In this document: positions 1-8,263 of the stretch, piece after piece | Numbering within the stretch: position 1 is the first letter of the stretch | Layout of the letters: each line of letters begins with the position of its first letter | Assembly: GCA_023265625.1 (NCBI GenBank) | Contig: JAHFST010000010.1 | Coordinates: 1-64,000, forward strand | Length of the DNA stretch: 64,000 nucleotides | Direction: 5' to 3' | Origin: Deltaproteobacteria bacterium | Lineage (GTDB): Bacteria; UBA10199; JACPAL01; JAHFST01 | The notes under the pieces: generated by a model | The model's input: the letters and a program-made list of their open reading frames with translations, nothing else | Database searches by the model: none | What the model was told of the DNA's origin: nothing | Program-made: the position numbers and the translations under genes

Positions 1-59
1 GACAAGAGCAAATATCGGGCCAAGAGACACAGGACGGTAAATCAAGGGTTTAGCGCAAG

Positions 60-119
60 AAGACGGAGGAAACCGTCCGAAATTCGGACGGTACCGACCG
101 AATTTCGAACCTTCGTCTT
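60..119. repeat. Imperfect cruciform-forming palindrome
   Basis: A near-perfect 30-bp palindrome at 78-107 has arms CGAAATTCGG and CCGAATTTCG around a CGGTACCG centre, and only two positions mismatch. It is flanked by AAGACG (60-65) and CGTCTT (114-119), which can extend the stem. It lies just beyond the stop of the minus-strand hydrolase gene, so it could end that transcript. There is no clear T-run, so the terminator role is only inferred. Confidence 0.45.
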
Positions 120-129
120 ACACACAGAA

Positions 130-1563
130 TCAGGTGGCGCTTAGGATAGCTTCTCCATCGGATGACTGAATCGCCAATTGTAGGCCATGCAGGCCTAGAT
201 CTTCCGTTGGAAAATCGGCGATCTTCCCGTGTAAGGCGGCACGGGCCATTATTTCGGCGACGAGTTCGGGAAACTGCGGGACAAACATGTGATCCACCTT
301 AGGACGAAATTGCCACCAAGGGGATTCACGTGATGATGCGACGATGACGCTAGTGGCATGAGGATGGTAATCGCGCAGTGCCGCGGCGCTGCGTGCTGAA
401 TTGATGATCTTGTCATCCTTGCCCCACACCCCAACTATGTTGGGGAGTTCAATCGCTCGGGCCATTTCTTGGAGTACTCTTTGGGCCTTGGGTTCTGAGA
501 AGCCTCGATGGGCGAGGTGGGCGTAGGTCCCTCGCGCTATCGCACGACTGGCCAGGGCCTTGCGGTCGACCCCGTTAACCGGGTATTGGCCCATGGCGAC
601 AGCCGCCGCCACCTGACGCCTGGCTTCTTTGGGCATCCCATGGCTGAGATAGGCCATGGTTAATTGGGCCCCGAGCATTTCCACGAGTCCCGCAATGGGA
701 CCCGTCATAAGGGGATTGAGGTAAGGTTCGGAGGCGGCGATGGAACCGAGGAATCGGACATAAGGATTGGTCCCGGTGATTTCCCCATCACTCACCAAAC
801 CGGCGAAGGTGATCATTCCCTCAAGTCCTCGAATTTTCTCTTCCGGCGCTTTGGGCTGTAGCCGACTTGATTCCACGATCTTTCCGGCAGACGTGAGCCC
901 CGTACTGACAAAGGCCCCGAAAGAATGGCCCCCCACAAAGACGCGTTCCGCCCCTAATTGTGCGGCGACCTGGTTGGTATGGTCCACCAGGGCGGCATAG
1001 AGGACGTTCATGATGGATTCGGGATATTTGACATCCTTGAACCTAAGCGGTTCCCCGGCTTGGTTGTGTAACCAAGTCGATTGCATCGTTCCTGGTTGGG
1101 AGATGGAGAGCACATCAAAGCCTTGTGCCATCAGAGGAAGCAGCAAGGGGAGATCGACATATTTATTGCTCCCGAGGCCGTGATTCCAAAGAAAAAGGGC
1201 ATTTTTGCGCGGTTCCGCCCCACGACCGACGAGGGAGACGATATCCAGATCTTGCTCGGGGATCTCACGCTCGCCAGTTTCGCTGACGCGGTAAGTGGTT
1301 GTGAATCTTTCTAAGATAAGAGGATTGGTGTCTGGTCCAAAACGGAGCACCCCATTCTGAATGCCTCGCCATGCATCACTTCCCAAAAGATGTTCTTCCA
1401 GATGGGAGAGAGCGCCGCCAACCACGAAGGCCGTGGCGGCTGCAACCTGGCGGCGAAAGGCCCCTCCTCCTACGGAGGCAATTTCCGCCTTGGCTATGGC
1501 TGAGAATTTTCGCGCTGCGTCAATTCGACCGGACATTGCTGAAAGCACAGGAAGATTTGCCAT
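130..1563 (-). CDS. alpha/beta hydrolase fold protein
   Basis: 477 residues. The serine hydrolase nucleophile elbow is clear (GGHSFGAF, Ser about 214), and an NHGLG oxyanion-hole segment lies near residue 128. A likely acid is in the GVWGKDDK stretch and a likely catalytic His in VDHMFVPQF near the C-terminus, in canonical order. Substrate unknown. The ATG at 1563 is chosen because AGGAG lies about 10 bases upstream. An in-frame GTG at 1596 would add 11 residues but has no such site. It has a long N-terminal part (about 125 residues) before the hydrolase core, with a hydrophobic AAATAFVVGGAL stretch that could be an anchor or cleaved signal. The gene stands alone, behind the convergently unrelated minus-strand genes at 1640-4228. 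Confidence 0.75.
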   Translation of the reverse strand: MANLPVLSAMSGRIDAARKFSAIAKAEIASVGGGAFRRQVAAATAFVVGGALSHLEEHLLGSDAWRGIQNGVLRFGPDTNPLILERFTTTYRVSETGEREIPEQDLDIVSLVGRGAEPRKNALFLWNHGLGSNKYVDLPLLLPLMAQGFDVLSISQPGTMQSTWLHNQAGEPLRFKDVKYPESIMNVLYAALVDHTNQVAAQLGAERVFVGGHSFGAFVSTGLTSAGKIVESSRLQPKAPEEKIRGLEGMITFAGLVSDGEITGTNPYVRFLGSIAASEPYLNPLMTGPIAGLVEMLGAQLTMAYLSHGMPKEARRQVAAAVAMGQYPVNGVDRKALASRAIARGTYAHLAHRGFSEPKAQRVLQEMARAIELPNIVGVWGKDDKIINSARSAAALRDYHPHATSVIVASSRESPWWQFRPKVDHMFVPQFPELVAEIMARAALHGKIADFPTEDLGLHGLQLAIQSSDGEAILSAT

Positions 1564-1639
1564 GGGATACGATCTCCTATTATTTCCCTTCGGCACGACG
1601 GGAAATAAGTTGCTAAATAAAACACGAAAAAAATGAAAA

Positions 1640-3451
1640 TTAATGATTTTGTTTCAACCGCACGATCCTCTCAGCAACCTGCTCAGGCTGAAAAATAGGG
1701 GAAGAACAAATCCGATTGCTGCAGATAAAAGCGGCCGCGGTGGGGAGTTCCGGGTAGTCGACATCCTTGTTGGGTAAAACCCCGTCTCGCTTATCCAGCC
1801 ATTCGATGCGGCGGTAAAAGGCGGGGTAGCGCAACGCGGCTTGGAAGAGTTGCCGGGCCTTCGGGTCGTCCTTGTGTCCCACTACGGTGATATGGAGCGG
1901 GGGTTGGGAGAGTTCCAGGTCGGTCAATAAGATGCCGCCGGCAAACCCATTTTGGATAGACTCCGGGGAGGCTAGAAAGCCCAACGCCCGTTGGGCCATT
2001 TTTTGATAAGCGGTGTTGCCGGTGAAGTGGAACAGCTGGTTGGCAAACCGGGCCATCAGGATATTTTCATCGCGCTGCGGGAGGGGTTGAGGCGTGGGAG
2101 GGTGAGGTACGACCGTAACGAATCCGGAGTTACTAGGAGGGAGTCCTGGAAATTTTTTGTCGATGAACTGGGCGGTCGCCTCCGCTTGCGCCAACAGGGG
2201 GCGTTCGCCGGTGACCAGGTAGAGGGTCGCCAAGGCATGGCCCATGGCGAGGGTGTCGCCCAAGTAGGGACCGGAGGCATCCTGTTCGTCATGTCGGAAC
2301 CCACCGTCTGGTAATGATCGGTTTTTGACGATCCAATCCGCGGCCTGTTTGGCCCTTTTCAAATAGAGTTCGTTGCCGGTTACGCCGTAGAGCACAGCCA
2401 GGGCATTGATCGCCCAGCCGTTTTCCCGGGCGTAACGGTGTGGATCGACCCGGGGGACACCGACCTTTCTTCGTTCGGCGTCGCTCTTGGCAAAGTAATC
2501 GGCGCTGTGTTCTCCCGCCACCAGGTCGGCGTCCTGACTGGTGTAAAAGGCCCCCTCGGCGCTGGTCAAAAAAATTTGCAGATAATTGGCGATCTGCTCG
2601 GCCGCCTGCAGATGTTTAGGATTTTGCCACAGGGCATAGGCCAGGGCGTAGATGCGCAAATTCTCCGCCTGGACAGACATAATTTTTTCAAAATGAGGTT
2701 CGTTCCAATTGCCGCCAGTGGAATATTGGTAAACCCCTCCCCAGGCGGGATCGAGCAGATGCAGCTGTTGTTCCAGGGTCTGTTCCGCCATTGATTTGGT
2801 CTGCGTGTCGCCGCCTTGGGCCAGGGTCATGGCATACTCGACACTGTCCGCATCAAGAAACTTATGCCCAAAACCCCATGCCCCCGCCTTGAAATCATAG
2901 CGCTCGAGATACCGCTGTTTCAAGGCCTGCCGGGCTGCATCTGACAGTGCTCCATTCACGGACCCGGTCGGCATTTTTTCCGCTTGGGCCGAGGGCCCAG
3001 GAGTTGGATTTTTTGCCACGGCCTCCAACAACTTCACCATATCGTCAGGCGGGATATTGCCGGCCCGTTTGACGATCTCTTGCCCATCGGGACTAAAAAT
3101 AATGGTCGCCGGCCAGCCATAGTCTTCGTATCGATTGGAGAGATCGGGCCGGGAGTCTTGGTCGACCTTCACCGCCAAAAATTTTTCGGTGAGCAATTTT
3201 ACAACCCGCGGGTCTCGGTAAGTCGATTCATCCATCACATGACACCAGTGGCACCAGATGGCCTCCAGGTCGAGGAGCACGGGGCGGCCCTCTTTTTTGG
3301 CCTGGGCAAAGAGCGCGTCGGACCATGGTTGCCAAAAACCCGCTGACTGTTCCAACGCCGCCGGGGCTTGTGTTGTTGTGTCCGCTTTTTTGACCCCTGA
3401 GGAGCAAGCAGCAAGGGAGGTTAAGACGACAAGACAAAAGGCGCGTATCAT
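1640..3451 (-). CDS. DUF255 / thioredoxin-domain lipoprotein (YyaL/SPATA20-like)
   Basis: 603 residues. A lipoprotein signal ends in lipobox LAAC (Cys16). The N-terminal thioredoxin-like domain carries the DUF255 hallmark WCHWCHVMDEST (Cys67, Cys70). The rest looks like the alpha/alpha-toroid region of the YyaL/SPATA20 family (for example GAWGFGHKF and GGVYQYS), and the C-terminal part is somewhat short for the family. The biochemical role of this family is not firmly known; the CxxC pair suggests redox activity, here in the periplasm because of the lipobox. A GGGGGTC Shine-Dalgarno sequence lies just before the ATG. It follows the phosphatidyltransferase gene by 12 bases and is probably cotranscribed with it. 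Confidence 0.85.
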   Translation of the reverse strand: MIRAFCLVVLTSLAACSSGVKKADTTTQAPAALEQSAGFWQPWSDALFAQAKKEGRPVLLDLEAIWCHWCHVMDESTYRDPRVVKLLTEKFLAVKVDQDSRPDLSNRYEDYGWPATIIFSPDGQEIVKRAGNIPPDDMVKLLEAVAKNPTPGPSAQAEKMPTGSVNGALSDAARQALKQRYLERYDFKAGAWGFGHKFLDADSVEYAMTLAQGGDTQTKSMAEQTLEQQLHLLDPAWGGVYQYSTGGNWNEPHFEKIMSVQAENLRIYALAYALWQNPKHLQAAEQIANYLQIFLTSAEGAFYTSQDADLVAGEHSADYFAKSDAERRKVGVPRVDPHRYARENGWAINALAVLYGVTGNELYLKRAKQAADWIVKNRSLPDGGFRHDEQDASGPYLGDTLAMGHALATLYLVTGERPLLAQAEATAQFIDKKFPGLPPSNSGFVTVVPHPPTPQPLPQRDENILMARFANQLFHFTGNTAYQKMAQRALGFLASPESIQNGFAGGILLTDLELSQPPLHITVVGHKDDPKARQLFQAALRYPAFYRRIEWLDKRDGVLPNKDVDYPELPTAAAFICSNRICSSPIFQPEQVAERIVRLKQNH

Positions 3452-3463
3452 AACAAGACCCCC

Positions 3464-4228
3464 TTATTTTTTAATAGGTTCCACGCGTGCCTGGCACCGG
3501 TTGAGCCGCTGAAAAAAAGACACGGCATAGACCGTAAATCCAATATTTACCGCCACGGCCGCCCCCCAGAAAGGGATGGAACGTTGATCCAAGACGACAC
3601 AGACGGCGATGAAGAAGATAAAAAAATCGCGCTTGAGGAGTTGTTTGAGCACTTGGTCATAAAAATTGACGGAGGTTGCGGTTTGTTCTGAGTCCGGTTT
3701 TTCCCAGGCCAATTTAAAATGACCCGCGTTGGCGCTGTGGGCGATGGTGATGAGGTAGTGATAGATAATCGCCGTCATCCCCAGTGAGGCCACGACGACC
3801 TCGAGGCCGATTCGGAGGTACCAATTATTTTGAGTGGTGTGCCAGAGGCCGATCACGATCCCGAGTAGAAAGAGGTTGTTGGTCAGGTCATCGAAAATGG
3901 TGTCCAACCAGGCCCCGAGTTTGGAGCATTGATTCTTGAGCCGCGCCACCTCGCCGTCGCAACCGTCGAGGATGGAGGAGAGTTGCATCAGGAGGGCCGC
4001 TAGGATGCGTACGGCATAGAGGTCAGAGGTCAGAAGCAGAGAAGCCAGAAGGGCTAGTAAAAAATTGGCCAGGGTGATTTGATTGGGAGTGATGTTGGTG
4101 GCCATCAGCCGCCTGGTGATGGCAAAAGAAATGGGTTTGTTGAGGGTGCGTGCGACCCATCCGGGGGTCTCCCGACGGATCTTGGCGAGGTAAGCCTCTT
4201 GTTCAATGGAAAGTCTAGCGAATTTCAT
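3464..4228 (-). CDS. CDP-alcohol phosphatidyltransferase family protein
   Basis: 254 residues, with several membrane segments. The family signature is complete: Asp88-xx-Asp91-Gly92-xx-Ala95-Arg96 then Gly105-xxx-Asp109-xxx-Asp113 (read from DGCDGEVAR and LGAWLDTIFDD). These residues bind the metals and the CDP-alcohol diphosphate. The enzyme would move a phosphoalcohol from CDP-alcohol to an acceptor in the inner membrane, but the substrate cannot be told from sequence. The start ATG at 4228 has no strong Shine-Dalgarno sequence. Probably an operon with the DUF255 lipoprotein 12 bases downstream. Confidence 0.85.
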   Translation of the reverse strand: MKFARLSIEQEAYLAKIRRETPGWVARTLNKPISFAITRRLMATNITPNQITLANFLLALLASLLLTSDLYAVRILAALLMQLSSILDGCDGEVARLKNQCSKLGAWLDTIFDDLTNNLFLLGIVIGLWHTTQNNWYLRIGLEVVVASLGMTAIIYHYLITIAHSANAGHFKLAWEKPDSEQTATSVNFYDQVLKQLLKRDFFIFFIAVCVVLDQRSIPFWGAAVAVNIGFTVYAVSFFQRLNRCQARVEPIKK

Positions 4229-4310
4229 CGTTCATTGGCCACTATAATTCCATTTTCGGTTAGGACGCAACTTTTCCTGATTTGGGCCGGGTTTTCGCGA
4301 GGTTGAGCTT

Positions 4311-4709
4311 TCATAATCTTTGGTTTTCCGGGTCCTGATCCCAATTGTTGGGGTTGTCCCGGATGTATTGCCGGATGCGGTTTAGTTCGTCGTCGTTTCG
4401 TATAATGCGTTCGTAGTAATTGCGTTGCCATAATTTCTTTTGGAACGGTTGACAGCCTGATTGTTCCACCCCATAGCGGTACCGTGTGGTGGTCATGGAT
4501 TTGAACCAATAGACAATATCGAACACTGTAGGGGCAGGTCCCCGTGCCTGCCCCAGCGGAATAACGGATGGTTCCTGAATGGGATGATCCTGACCCTGGG
4601 GTTGATCGATTCGCCGATTGGGGCGGCCACGGGGAGCCGCCCCTACAGACATCCAAATGATTCCATGGATATGGTTGGGCATGATGACAAATTCGTCTAG
4701 GAGGATCAA
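4311..4709 (-). pseudogene. 5'-truncated REP-associated tyrosine transposase (Y1/HUH family)
   Basis: About 132 residues remain. They hold the HUH-type signature (DEFVIMPNHIHGIIW) and the conserved C-terminal region with LWQRNYYERIIRND and IRQYIRDNPNNW. Family members normally carry some 45-60 residues before the DEFVIMPNH motif. Here the reading frame opens directly before it with a TTG, and the uvrC promoter follows, so the 5' end is lost. Two palindromic repeat units lie in frame inside it (4527-4554 and 4618-4647), encoding the low-complexity stretches GQARGPAPT and VGAAPRGRPNRR. The catalytic Tyr may remain in the NYYERII or YWFKSM segments. Such proteins are known to mobilise REP palindromes, and similar repeats are scattered through this window. 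Confidence 0.75.
4527..4647. repeat. Two REP-like palindromes inside the transposase remnant
   Basis: The left unit starts TGTAGGGGCAGG and folds back on CCTGCCCC (4527-4554). The right unit is GGGGCGGC facing GCCGCCCCTACA (4618-4647). The outer ends TGTAGGGG and CCCCTACA match the dispersed repeats elsewhere in the window, so the pair looks like one element of the two-hairpin type with an in-frame core. The host gene remains open through both. Confidence 0.8.
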
Positions 4710-4715
4710 AAAAAC

Positions 4716-4747
4716 TTGATGCCTGTCATGACAGGGCAGTTTATGAT
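4716..4747 (+). promoter_or_regulatory. Candidate uvrC promoter with a 14-bp perfect palindrome
   Basis: CCTGTCATGACAGG at 4722-4735 is a perfect palindrome. It sits between TTGATG (4716-4721) and TATGAT (4742-4747, 5 of 6 matches to the -10 consensus). The spacer is 20 bases, which is unusually long. If the -10 is right, transcription would start at or beside the uvrC ATG, giving a nearly leaderless message, consistent with no visible Shine-Dalgarno sequence. The palindrome could be a repressor or activator operator; no known SOS box was recognised. Confidence 0.45.
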
Positions 4748-4753
4748 CATTTC

Positions 4754-6487
4754 ATGAACGAGTCTGTCCTCGAAAAAGTGGCCCAATTTCCCTCCTCCCC
4801 CGGTGTCTATTTGATGAAGGACGCGCTTGGTCGCGTGATCTACGTCGGGAAGGCCAAGGATCTTCGCAAGCGGGTGCTTTGTTACTTTCAAGAGAGGCCG
4901 CGAGCATCTGGCTCGGCCAGTGCGAGTGGCGGGGGGGACGGGGGGGAAGTCCGCATGGCGGCCCCCCGTTATGATGGCCGTTATCAGGTAAAATTCCTGA
5001 TGGCGAAGGTTCACGACATCGACATCATCGTGACTGCCCACGAGCGCGAGGCCTTTCACCTGGAGAATACCCTCATCAAGAAACATGCCCCGCGCTACAA
5101 CATCCAGCTCAAGGACGACAAAAGTTACCTGAGCATTAAGTTGTCGATGAAAGACCAGGTGCCGCGCATCTATGTGACCCGGCGGATTGTGAAGGACGGG
5201 GCACTTTACTTTGGCCCCTATTCCTCGGCCTATGCGTGTCGTAAAACGGTCGACTTCATCGAGCGGCATTTTCGGCTTCGGACTTGCTCGGACCATGAGT
5301 TGTCCAACCGCGTGCGGCCCTGTCTGCAATATCAGATCGGACGCTGCGAGGCCCCCTGCGTGGGTTTGATTGCGGCGGCCGATTACCGGGAGCAGGCCCA
5401 GCAGGTGAAGCTCTTCCTCCAAGGGAAGAACCAGGATCTGATCAAACGGGTGGAGCAGCAGATGCAACAGGAGGCGGGGCAGGAGCAGTTTGAAAAAGCG
5501 GCCCGTTCGCGTGATCTGGTCATGGCCTTGCGGGAGACGTTGGCGCAGCAGTCGACGGCCAAGCATCATTGGCTCGATCAAGATGTGATTCATTATTATC
5601 GGGAGGGGGAGCGGATGACCGTTTGTGTCGTGTTGATCCGCGAGGGGAAGGTCTGGGACTCCAGGCTCTACCATCTCAAGGGCCATCAGGACGACACAGA
5701 GATCCTCGAATCTTTTTTGGGACAATTTTACGGAGAAGACCGGTTCATCCCTGATGAGATACTCCTCCCTCAAGGGGTGCCGGAGAGTGACACCTTGACG
5801 GGGATTTTTTCCGAGAAGCGGGGCAAGAAGACGGTCCTGCTGGTTCCCCAGCGCGGCGATCGGGTCGATCTGCTGCGTCTTGCCCGGAGCAACGCGGAAC
5901 AGGGGTTTCGGCAGCGGCAGGAAAAGAAGGAGGAGATCTCGGAGATCTTGGAAAAATTGCAAGAGACGTTAGGCTTGCAAAATTTTCCCCGTCGGATGGA
6001 GTGTTTTGACATCTCCAATACCCAGGGAGAACAGTCAGTCGGATCCCTCGTATCGTTTTTGGATGGAGAAGCGGACAAATCGCATTACAAACGCTTCAAG
6101 ATTAAAACGGTCACCGGCCCGGATGATTTTGCCTCGATGCGCGAGGTGCTCAAAAGGAGATTAAGCCACATTCAGGCGGCCGAAGTTCCCGCTAAATGGG
6201 AAAAGCCTGATCTCATGGTCATTGATGGTGGCAAAGGACAACTCAGCGCCGTGCAGGCCATCATGGAGGAATTGAATGTGACTGGGATTGATCTGATCAG
6301 CCTTGCCAAGGCGAGGGAAGGGGAGGTTGGTGACAAAGTTTTCCTTCCTGGGCGCATGAACCCAGTGAGATTTGCCAAAAATTCCAGCTTGCTCCACCTG
6401 CTGATGCAGATTCGAGACGAGGCCCATCGTTTTGCGATCACTTATCATCGAAAACTCCGCGCCAAGGCCTTCTTGCCTTCAGCCTGA
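4754..6487 (+). CDS. uvrC: Excinuclease ABC subunit C, lacking the C-terminal HhH region
   Basis: 577 residues. The nucleotide-excision-repair endonuclease makes the incisions after UvrAB damage recognition. The N-terminal GIY-YIG nuclease is clear (GVYLMKDALGRVIYVGKAKD), followed by the UVR motif region (FEKAARSRDLVMALRETL) and the RNase H-like nuclease (MECFDISNTQGEQSVGSLV, VIDGGKGQL, RDEAHRFAITYHRKLR). The protein ends only about 10 residues after AITYHRKLR, where family members normally continue with a tandem helix-hairpin-helix domain; no such domain is found in any frame downstream. There is also an insertion of about 25 Gly/Ser/Ala-rich residues after the GIY-YIG domain (SGSASASGGGDGGE), perhaps a decayed repeat. 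Identity is certain; the truncation may be natural. Confidence 0.93.
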   Translation: MNESVLEKVAQFPSSPGVYLMKDALGRVIYVGKAKDLRKRVLCYFQERPRASGSASASGGGDGGEVRMAAPRYDGRYQVKFLMAKVHDIDIIVTAHEREAFHLENTLIKKHAPRYNIQLKDDKSYLSIKLSMKDQVPRIYVTRRIVKDGALYFGPYSSAYACRKTVDFIERHFRLRTCSDHELSNRVRPCLQYQIGRCEAPCVGLIAAADYREQAQQVKLFLQGKNQDLIKRVEQQMQQEAGQEQFEKAARSRDLVMALRETLAQQSTAKHHWLDQDVIHYYREGERMTVCVVLIREGKVWDSRLYHLKGHQDDTEILESFLGQFYGEDRFIPDEILLPQGVPESDTLTGIFSEKRGKKTVLLVPQRGDRVDLLRLARSNAEQGFRQRQEKKEEISEILEKLQETLGLQNFPRRMECFDISNTQGEQSVGSLVSFLDGEADKSHYKRFKIKTVTGPDDFASMREVLKRRLSHIQAAEVPAKWEKPDLMVIDGGKGQLSAVQAIMEELNVTGIDLISLAKAREGEVGDKVFLPGRMNPVRFAKNSSLLHLLMQIRDEAHRFAITYHRKLRAKAFLPSA

Positions 6488-6507
6488 GACCCCGTCAATT
6501 TTCCGAC

Positions 6508-6533
6508 TAGGAGGGTAATTTTTTACACTCCTA
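6508..6533 (+). terminator. Stem-loop after uvrC
   Basis: TAGGAG pairs with CTCCTA, and the inner GTAA/TTAC stem is separated by one mismatch and closes a TTTT loop. It begins about 20 bases past the uvrC stop. The following bases are pyrimidine-rich (TCTTCTC), and a T7 run occurs about 20 bases later, so it is only a weak intrinsic-terminator candidate. Confidence 0.4.
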
Positions 6534-6645
6534 TCTTCTCAAAAGCGTCTTTTTTTCCGCAAAAAGGATGCAGTGGGTCAATTTTTTTGTTAAAAAATAT
6601 TTATAATTTCAAATAGATAGATGATGTGGCGCGACCTCGTGCGTC

Positions 6646-6945
6646 ATGGCATCCATCTTGCTTATTCATTACCTTAGAATGAAAAGCCAAATCCCGGAAA
6701 GTGGCACTATCTTGGAAACGTTGCAGTTTGAGGCAGGGGGGGATGCCTCAGAGGGCGACGGTCCCGTGGTGATGAGTTGCGGGGGGATGCATATTCATCA
6801 TGGGCGGCATTCTTCAGAATTGGAGGGGTGGCGTCCCATGATTCATACGATGTCGCCCAGTTCCCCAGTCAAGATTTTTAGCCTGATCTCCGAAGACACC
6901 CAGGACCCCTTCCTAGAAATAGTCAATCGCGAATGTCTGAATTAA
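6646..6945 (+). CDS. Hypothetical protein, weakly supported
   Basis: This 99-residue open frame lies in the 465-base space between uvrC and ilvE. No family was recognised. It contains an unusual GGMHIHHGRHSSE stretch with a His cluster and a Cys just before it. No Shine-Dalgarno sequence is seen before the ATG at 6646 or the internal ATG at 6679, and the region upstream is AT-rich. It could be a real small gene or chance. Apart from this frame and the stem-loop after uvrC, nothing else is seen in the gap. Confidence 0.3.
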   Translation: MASILLIHYLRMKSQIPESGTILETLQFEAGGDASEGDGPVVMSCGGMHIHHGRHSSELEGWRPMIHTMSPSSPVKIFSLISEDTQDPFLEIVNRECLN

Positions 6946-6952
6946 TCGATCG

Positions 6953-7867
6953 TTAGACCTGATCCAACCAAGCGGCATATTTCTTATTTTGTCCCCGCAC
7001 AATCTCAAAGAAGAGTTGTTGGATTTGCTGCGTGACGGGTCCCGGTTTTCCCGGGCCGATCATGCGGTCATCAACCTCGCGGATGGGGGTGATCTCGGCC
7101 GCGGTGCCGGTCAGGAAGACTTCGTCGGCGAGATAGAGCTCATCGCGGGTGAATTTTTCTGAAATCACTTCAATGGACAGGTCCTTGAGCAGGGTGCGGA
7201 CCGAGGCGGCCGTGATGCCATCGAGAATCGAGGCCCCTGCCGGAGTGGTCTTGACCGTGCCTTGTTTGACGATGAAGATGTTTTCCCCGGTGGCCTCGGC
7301 GACATAACCTTCCGTGTCCAACAGGATGGCTTCTTCGTAACCCGCCATGACGGCCTCGCGCTTGGCTAAAATAGAATTCACATACGTGGCGCAGGTCTTG
7401 GCCTTGTTCATGGTGGCGTTGACATGATGGCGCGTGAACGAGGAAATTTTCGTGCGAATCCCTTTTTTGACGCCCTCATCGCCCAGGTAGGTCCCCCAGG
7501 GCCAAGCGGCCACGGAAACCCGCGTCTGGTTTTTCGCATGCAACCCCATCTCCCCGTCGCCCATGAAGATGATGGGACGGATGTAGCCGTGCTTGAGACC
7601 ATTTTTAGAAATGGCATCTTTGCAAGCCTGCATGACCTCGGCCATGGGAAAGGGTACATCCAACAATAAGATCCGCGCCGAATCATAGAGCCGTTCGATG
7701 TGGGTCCGCAGCCGGAAGATGGCTGACCCACCCGCGGTGAGCTCATAACAACGAATTCCTTCAAACACACCCAGGCCGTAATGCAGGGTATGGGTCAAGA
7801 CATGAACCTGCGCCTGATCCCAGGGAACCATTTTACCGTCAAGCCAGATGAGGTTAGCTTTTTGCAT
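6953..7867 (-). CDS. ilvE: Branched-chain amino acid aminotransferase
   Basis: 304 residues, the normal length. It is a class IV PLP-dependent aminotransferase that interconverts leucine, isoleucine and valine with their 2-oxo acids. Seen motifs: [16 protein letters not shown] at the N-terminus, the PLP-lysine region NSILAKREA, the [12 protein letters not shown] segment, and [11 protein letters not shown] with [12 protein letters not shown] near the end. These fit IlvE better than D-amino-acid transaminase or aminodeoxychorismate lyase. Monocistronic on the minus strand. The 200 bases upstream, shared with the toxin-antitoxin-like pair, hold a hairpin with ATCTC/GAGAT ends (7950-7971). Confidence 0.93.
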   Translation of the reverse strand: MQKANLIWLDGKMVPWDQAQVHVLTHTLHYGLGVFEGIRCYELTAGGSAIFRLRTHIERLYDSARILLLDVPFPMAEVMQACKDAISKNGLKHGYIRPIIFMGDGEMGLHAKNQTRVSVAAWPWGTYLGDEGVKKGIRTKISSFTRHHVNATMNKAKTCATYVNSILAKREAVMAGYEEAILLDTEGYVAEATGENIFIVKQGTVKTTPAGASILDGITAASVRTLLKDLSIEVISEKFTRDELYLADEVFLTGTAAEITPIREVDDRMIGPGKPGPVTQQIQQLFFEIVRGQNKKYAAWLDQV

Positions 7868-8024
7868 AATTCAAAACGGCGGCCACGATAGCGTTTCGCG
7901 GGACAGGCTGTCTAGGGATTTTTTGTGAGGGTCATGATCAACGGAGACCATCTCGGGGTTGTCCTGAGATAGGTTGCCTGAAACCCGACCTTTATAATGG
8001 AAACTACTCATTAATTTCTTTCTC

Positions 8025-8053
8025 TTTACAAATAGTAACATATAAGATACTAT
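8025..8053 (+). promoter_or_regulatory. Promoter with overlapping inverted repeat for the DUF4160 pair
   Basis: TTTACA (8025-8030) and TACTAT (8048-8053) are separated by exactly 17 bases, a reasonable sigma-70 promoter. The -10 hexamer is also the right arm of an inverted repeat: ATAGTA (8032-8037) facing TACTAT with a 10-base spacer. A protein bound there would cover the -10 element, which suits autorepression by the HTH protein encoded by the second gene. That role is inferred. Confidence 0.5.
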
Positions 8054-8071
8054 TATTATCAGGTTGAACTC

Positions 8072-8263
8072 ATGGGCAAGATCCGTCGGGGAGGGTATCT
8101 ATTTTTAAGCTGGATCGGCGATCATGGTCACCATGTCCATGTTTATCGGGATGGTAAGCAGGTTTTGAAGTGGGACTTAGATGAGAATAAGGCGATCAAA
8201 GGGAAAAGTAATAAGAGGCTTTTGAAGATTATTGGGAAGTTACAGAAGGAGAAACTTTTATGA
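8072..8263 (+). CDS. DUF4160-like small protein, possible toxin
   Basis: 63 residues. The GDHGHHVHVYRDGK segment followed by a short acidic beta strand (WDLDENKAI) matches the layout of DUF4160 proteins, whose hallmark is a His-rich HxHV motif. DUF4160 genes are often next to DUF2442 genes and such pairs are thought to be toxin-antitoxin-like, though the activity is not established to my knowledge. The gene ends in TGA overlapping the ATG of the next gene (ATGA), so the two are translationally coupled. A promoter with operator lies directly upstream. Confidence 0.65.
   Translation: MGKIRRGGYLFLSWIGDHGHHVHVYRDGKQVLKWDLDENKAIKGKSNKRLLKIIGKLQKEKLL

Noticed and set aside
4706-5962. Long 418-codon open frame antisense to uvrC
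   Set aside because: Its sequence is a reverse-strand shadow with low-complexity Leu/Pro/His composition and no recognisable motif. uvrC occupies the region convincingly.
6487-6945. uvrC HhH domain restored by a frameshift downstream
   Set aside because: No helix-hairpin-helix-like sequence is found in any frame after 6487; a stem-loop lies there instead.
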